Source: an uncultured Pseudomonadota bacterium
Lineage (GTDB): Bacteria; Myxococcota_A; UBA796; JAFGLY01
Length of the DNA stretch: 64,000 nucleotides
NCBI GenBank assembly: GCA_937912125.1
Contig: CALDOK010000392.1
Span: forward strand, 1-64,000
Reading direction: 5' to 3'
This document shows positions 63,693 to 64,000 of the stretch, one piece after another; the first letter of the stretch is position 1; each line of letters begins with the position of its first letter. The translations under genes were made by a program, and so were the position numbers. The notes beneath the pieces were generated by a model that was not told where the DNA came from, did not search any database, and worked only from the letters and a program-made list of their open reading frames with translations.

Positions 63693-64000
63693 TCAGACCT
63701 TCAGCCACTCCTCCCGCTCGGGGGGCAGAGCCAGGAAGTTGCGGTGGTGGTCGCTGGCGTCGCGGCCGAAGCCTTCGATCCGGACGGGTCCGCCGGGGCG
63801 CAGGTGGTACAGGCGCAGTCCATGGGCGGCGATGATGGCCTCGAGGGCGTCGACCGGGCCGTCGTGGTTGCACTCGAGGAACACGGCGGGGCGGTGCTGG
63901 TGCAGGGTACGCTCCATGCCCTGCAGCACGGAGTGCTCGAAGCCCTCGACATCGATCTTGACCAGATCGACCGCGTCTTCCTCGGCCAGCAGAGCGTCGA
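63693..64000 (-). CDS. FkbM family methyltransferase, partial (C-terminal part)
   Basis: The open frame enters at the right edge of the window and ends at 63693, so only about 101 C-terminal residues are seen. LVKIDVEGFEHSVLQGM is the FkbM motif for SAM-dependent O-methylation, and FLECNHDG follows. The start lies beyond the window. It would methylate a sugar hydroxyl; it is convergent with the sulfotransferase but probably part of the same glycan region. Confidence 0.85.
   Translation of the reverse strand, partial: DALLAEEDAVDLVKIDVEGFEHSVLQGMERTLHQHRPAVFLECNHDGPVDALEAIIAAHGLRLYHLRPGGPVRIEGFGRDASDHHRNFLALPPEREEWLKV

Overview
The window is 64 kb of dense, GC-rich chromosome. The style points to Myxococcota or a relative among the former Deltaproteobacteria: many short lipoproteins start a GDTGDT-like linker after the lipid-modified Cys, there is a MopE-type metal-binding repeat protein, one protease ends in a MYXO-CTERM-like tail (GC motif, one membrane helix, basic end), and GTG/TTG starts are frequent. 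This assignment is inferred from gene style; there is no rRNA or other phylogenetic marker beyond leuS, gmk and pyk. I saw no rRNA, tRNA, CRISPR, phage or transposase genes.

Layout. 1-7 kb (minus strand): two related lipoproteins, a GT-C type membrane glycosyltransferase coupled to a membrane-anchored clan A glycosidase, and leuS. 7.5-10.7 kb (plus): four tightly coupled genes (WYL regulator, unknown, lipoprotein, class II aldolase with a possible microcompartment-targeting tail). 10.8-15.7 kb: a deacetylase-like/alpha-beta hydrolase fusion, a pseudokinase fused to an FGE-sulfatase fold, a lipase-like hydrolase and a lipoprotein. 15.7-24.3 kb (minus): one long head-to-tail run consisting of a membrane-anchored helical protein, two caspase-fold proteins lacking the catalytic Cys, a large lipoprotein, yicC, gmk, a bifunctional RelA/SpoT gene and a DUF523 gene. 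24.5-28.8 kb: a DUF1566-type lipoprotein, a small HTH protein with its own promoter and palindrome, a FAN1-like VRR-NUC nuclease and pyk. 28.8-31.1 kb: a molybdenum cofactor operon (moeA, a MobB-ModE fusion, a small Cys-tailed protein). 31.2-43.3 kb: an RlmD-like methyltransferase, a transglutaminase-fold lipoprotein with a His-rich partner, an SGNH hydrolase with DUF493, ferritin, a second GT-C protein, an FG-GAP lipoprotein and an RluA-type pseudouridine synthase. 43.3-46.5 kb: a trypsin-fold protease divergent from a third Cys-less caspase homologue. 46.5-52 kb: a pyrimidine-degradation operon (hydantoinase, ureidopropionase-like amidase) that continues into a lipoprotein and a class III cyclase, and is divergent from a PAS-Fis regulator. 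52-60 kb: DUF1848, exported unknowns, a membrane sulfatase-family enzyme and the MopE-like protein. 60-64 kb: an extracellular glycan cluster (O-antigen ligase type, GT2, sulfotransferase, FkbM methyltransferase cut by the window edge).

The most unusual theme is loss of catalysis in signalling folds. Three caspase homologues have Ala or Ser instead of the nucleophilic Cys, and one kinase-fold protein has lost the ATP Lys, the HRD Asp and the DFG Asp. Two of the pseudo-caspases head the transcription unit that carries yicC, gmk and the (p)ppGpp enzyme.
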